Shown piece after piece: positions 11,593 to 12,214 of a stretch of 12,214 nt of DNA. A program made the position numbers and the translations under genes. The stretch is from Anaerolineae bacterium (GTDB taxonomy: Bacteria > Chloroflexota > Anaerolineae > 4572-78 > NAK82), in contig JANXAX010000025.1 in assembly GCA_025062175.1 (NCBI GenBank), positions 3,371 through 15,584 of the forward strand. The letters are read 5' to 3'. Under the pieces are notes generated by a model. It worked only from the letters and a program-made list of their open reading frames with translations. It was not told the DNA's origin and ran no database searches. Within the stretch, counting starts at the first letter, position 1; each line of letters starts with the position of its first letter.

Positions 11593-12214
11593 ATGGCAAA
11601 GAAGTGGGTTTATCTGTATGAAGACGTCGACGAGGTGGAGCGGCTGGTCGGCGGCGATTGGGATAAGGTAAAAGCACTCTTGGGTGGCAAGGGGGCGAAC
11701 CTGGCCGAAATGTGGCGCATCGGCGTGCCGGTGCCGCCGGGTTTCACCGTCACCACCGAGGCATGCAATGCCTACCTCGCTGCCGGCGAGAAGTTCCCCG
11801 AGGGCATGTGGGAGCAGGAACTGGCCGCGATGAGGGCGCTCGAGGAGAAGACCGGCAAGAAGTTTGGTGATCCTAACAATCCGCTGCTGGTCTCCTGCCG
11901 TTCGGGCGCTAAATTTTCGATGCCGGGTATGATGGACACCGTGCTGAACATCGGCATGAACGACGAGACGGCTGCTGGCATGGCCCGGTTGACCGGCGAT
12001 GAGCGTTTCGTCTACGATGCCTATCGTCGTCTGATTCAGATGTTCGGCAGCGTGGTGCTCGGCATCCCTGATGAACCCTTCGAGGAAGCGCTCGATGCGC
12101 TCAAGCACAAGCGCGGCGTCAAGTCGGACACGGATCTGACCGCCGAGGATTGGAAAGAGTTGACGGAGACCTTCAAGCAGATTGTCAAGCGGGAGATCGG
12201 GCGCGACTTCCCCC
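11593..12214 (+). CDS. ppdK: Pyruvate, phosphate dikinase, N-terminal part (3' end outside window)
   Basis: The frame starts at ATG 11593, nine bases after AAGGAGG (11577-11583), and is open to the window end: 207 codons of a family usually near 870-900 residues. PPDK interconverts pyruvate, ATP and phosphate with phosphoenolpyruvate, AMP and pyrophosphate in the cytosol, serving gluconeogenesis or pyrophosphate-linked glycolysis. The visible part is the ATP-grasp nucleotide-binding domain: GGKGANLAEM at 31-40 with Lys33, the VPVPPGFT segment at 45-52, and SCRSGAKFSMPGMMDTVLN at 101-119 with Arg103, all hallmark PPDK stretches. The SGAKFSMPGMMDTVLN segment separates it from PEP synthase. The swivelling His domain and the PEP/pyruvate barrel lie outside the window. 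Its own promoter and a structured leader suggest regulated, monocistronic expression. Confidence 0.95.
   Translation, partial: MAKKWVYLYEDVDEVERLVGGDWDKVKALLGGKGANLAEMWRIGVPVPPGFTVTTEACNAYLAAGEKFPEGMWEQELAAMRALEEKTGKKFGDPNNPLLVSCRSGAKFSMPGMMDTVLNIGMNDETAAGMARLTGDERFVYDAYRRLIQMFGSVVLGIPDEPFEEALDALKHKRGVKSDTDLTAEDWKELTETFKQIVKREIGRDFP

Overview
The window looks like chromosomal DNA from a GC-rich bacterium, most likely a Chloroflexota member (Anaerolineae/Caldilineae-like). This placement is an inference. It rests on Thr-Pro-rich linkers in exported proteins, strong AGGAGG-type ribosome binding sites, a GldA/GldF-GldG/DUF4340 locus, a cobalamin-binding radical SAM enzyme of the HpnR-like type, and intergenic blocks of GGGGGGTGAGGG-type repeats. 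All convincing genes lie on the + strand. I see no tRNA, rRNA, CRISPR array, transposase or phage gene.

Region 1 (1-2342) concerns redox and the cell envelope. It holds the 3' end of a gene encoding a C-terminal four-cysteine Fe-S domain, a membrane-anchored or secreted YceI-like protein, and a thioredoxin-VKOR fusion probably used for extracytoplasmic disulfide formation. Region 2 (2343-4141) is a 395-base intergenic stretch followed by a B12-binding radical SAM enzyme resembling hopanoid C-3 methylases. Region 3 (4142-9295) starts with a TATAAT promoter and a palindrome near the predicted transcription start. A tightly packed three-gene ABC-2 module follows: a GldA-like ATPase, a 968-residue fusion of permease and GldG-like extracytoplasmic domains, and a DUF4340 protein. 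ATPase and fusion overlap by four bases and DUF4340 follows 71 bases later, so the three are probably one transcription unit encoding one membrane machine of unknown substrate.

Region 4 (9296-11094) is a single radical SAM gene with a perfect Shine-Dalgarno sequence and a textbook intrinsic terminator. Region 5 (11095-11592) is non-coding: a GC-rich repeat cluster, nested palindromes, a promoter and a long 5'-UTR hairpin. Region 6 (11593-12214) is the first 207 codons of pyruvate, phosphate dikinase, cut by the window end.

The best candidates for something new are the GldF-GldG fusion with an apparent internal duplication of its extracytoplasmic domain, the Trx-first order of the thioredoxin-VKOR fusion, the two orphan radical SAM enzymes, and the layered structures upstream of ppdK. 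I found no clear evidence of a wholly unknown system.
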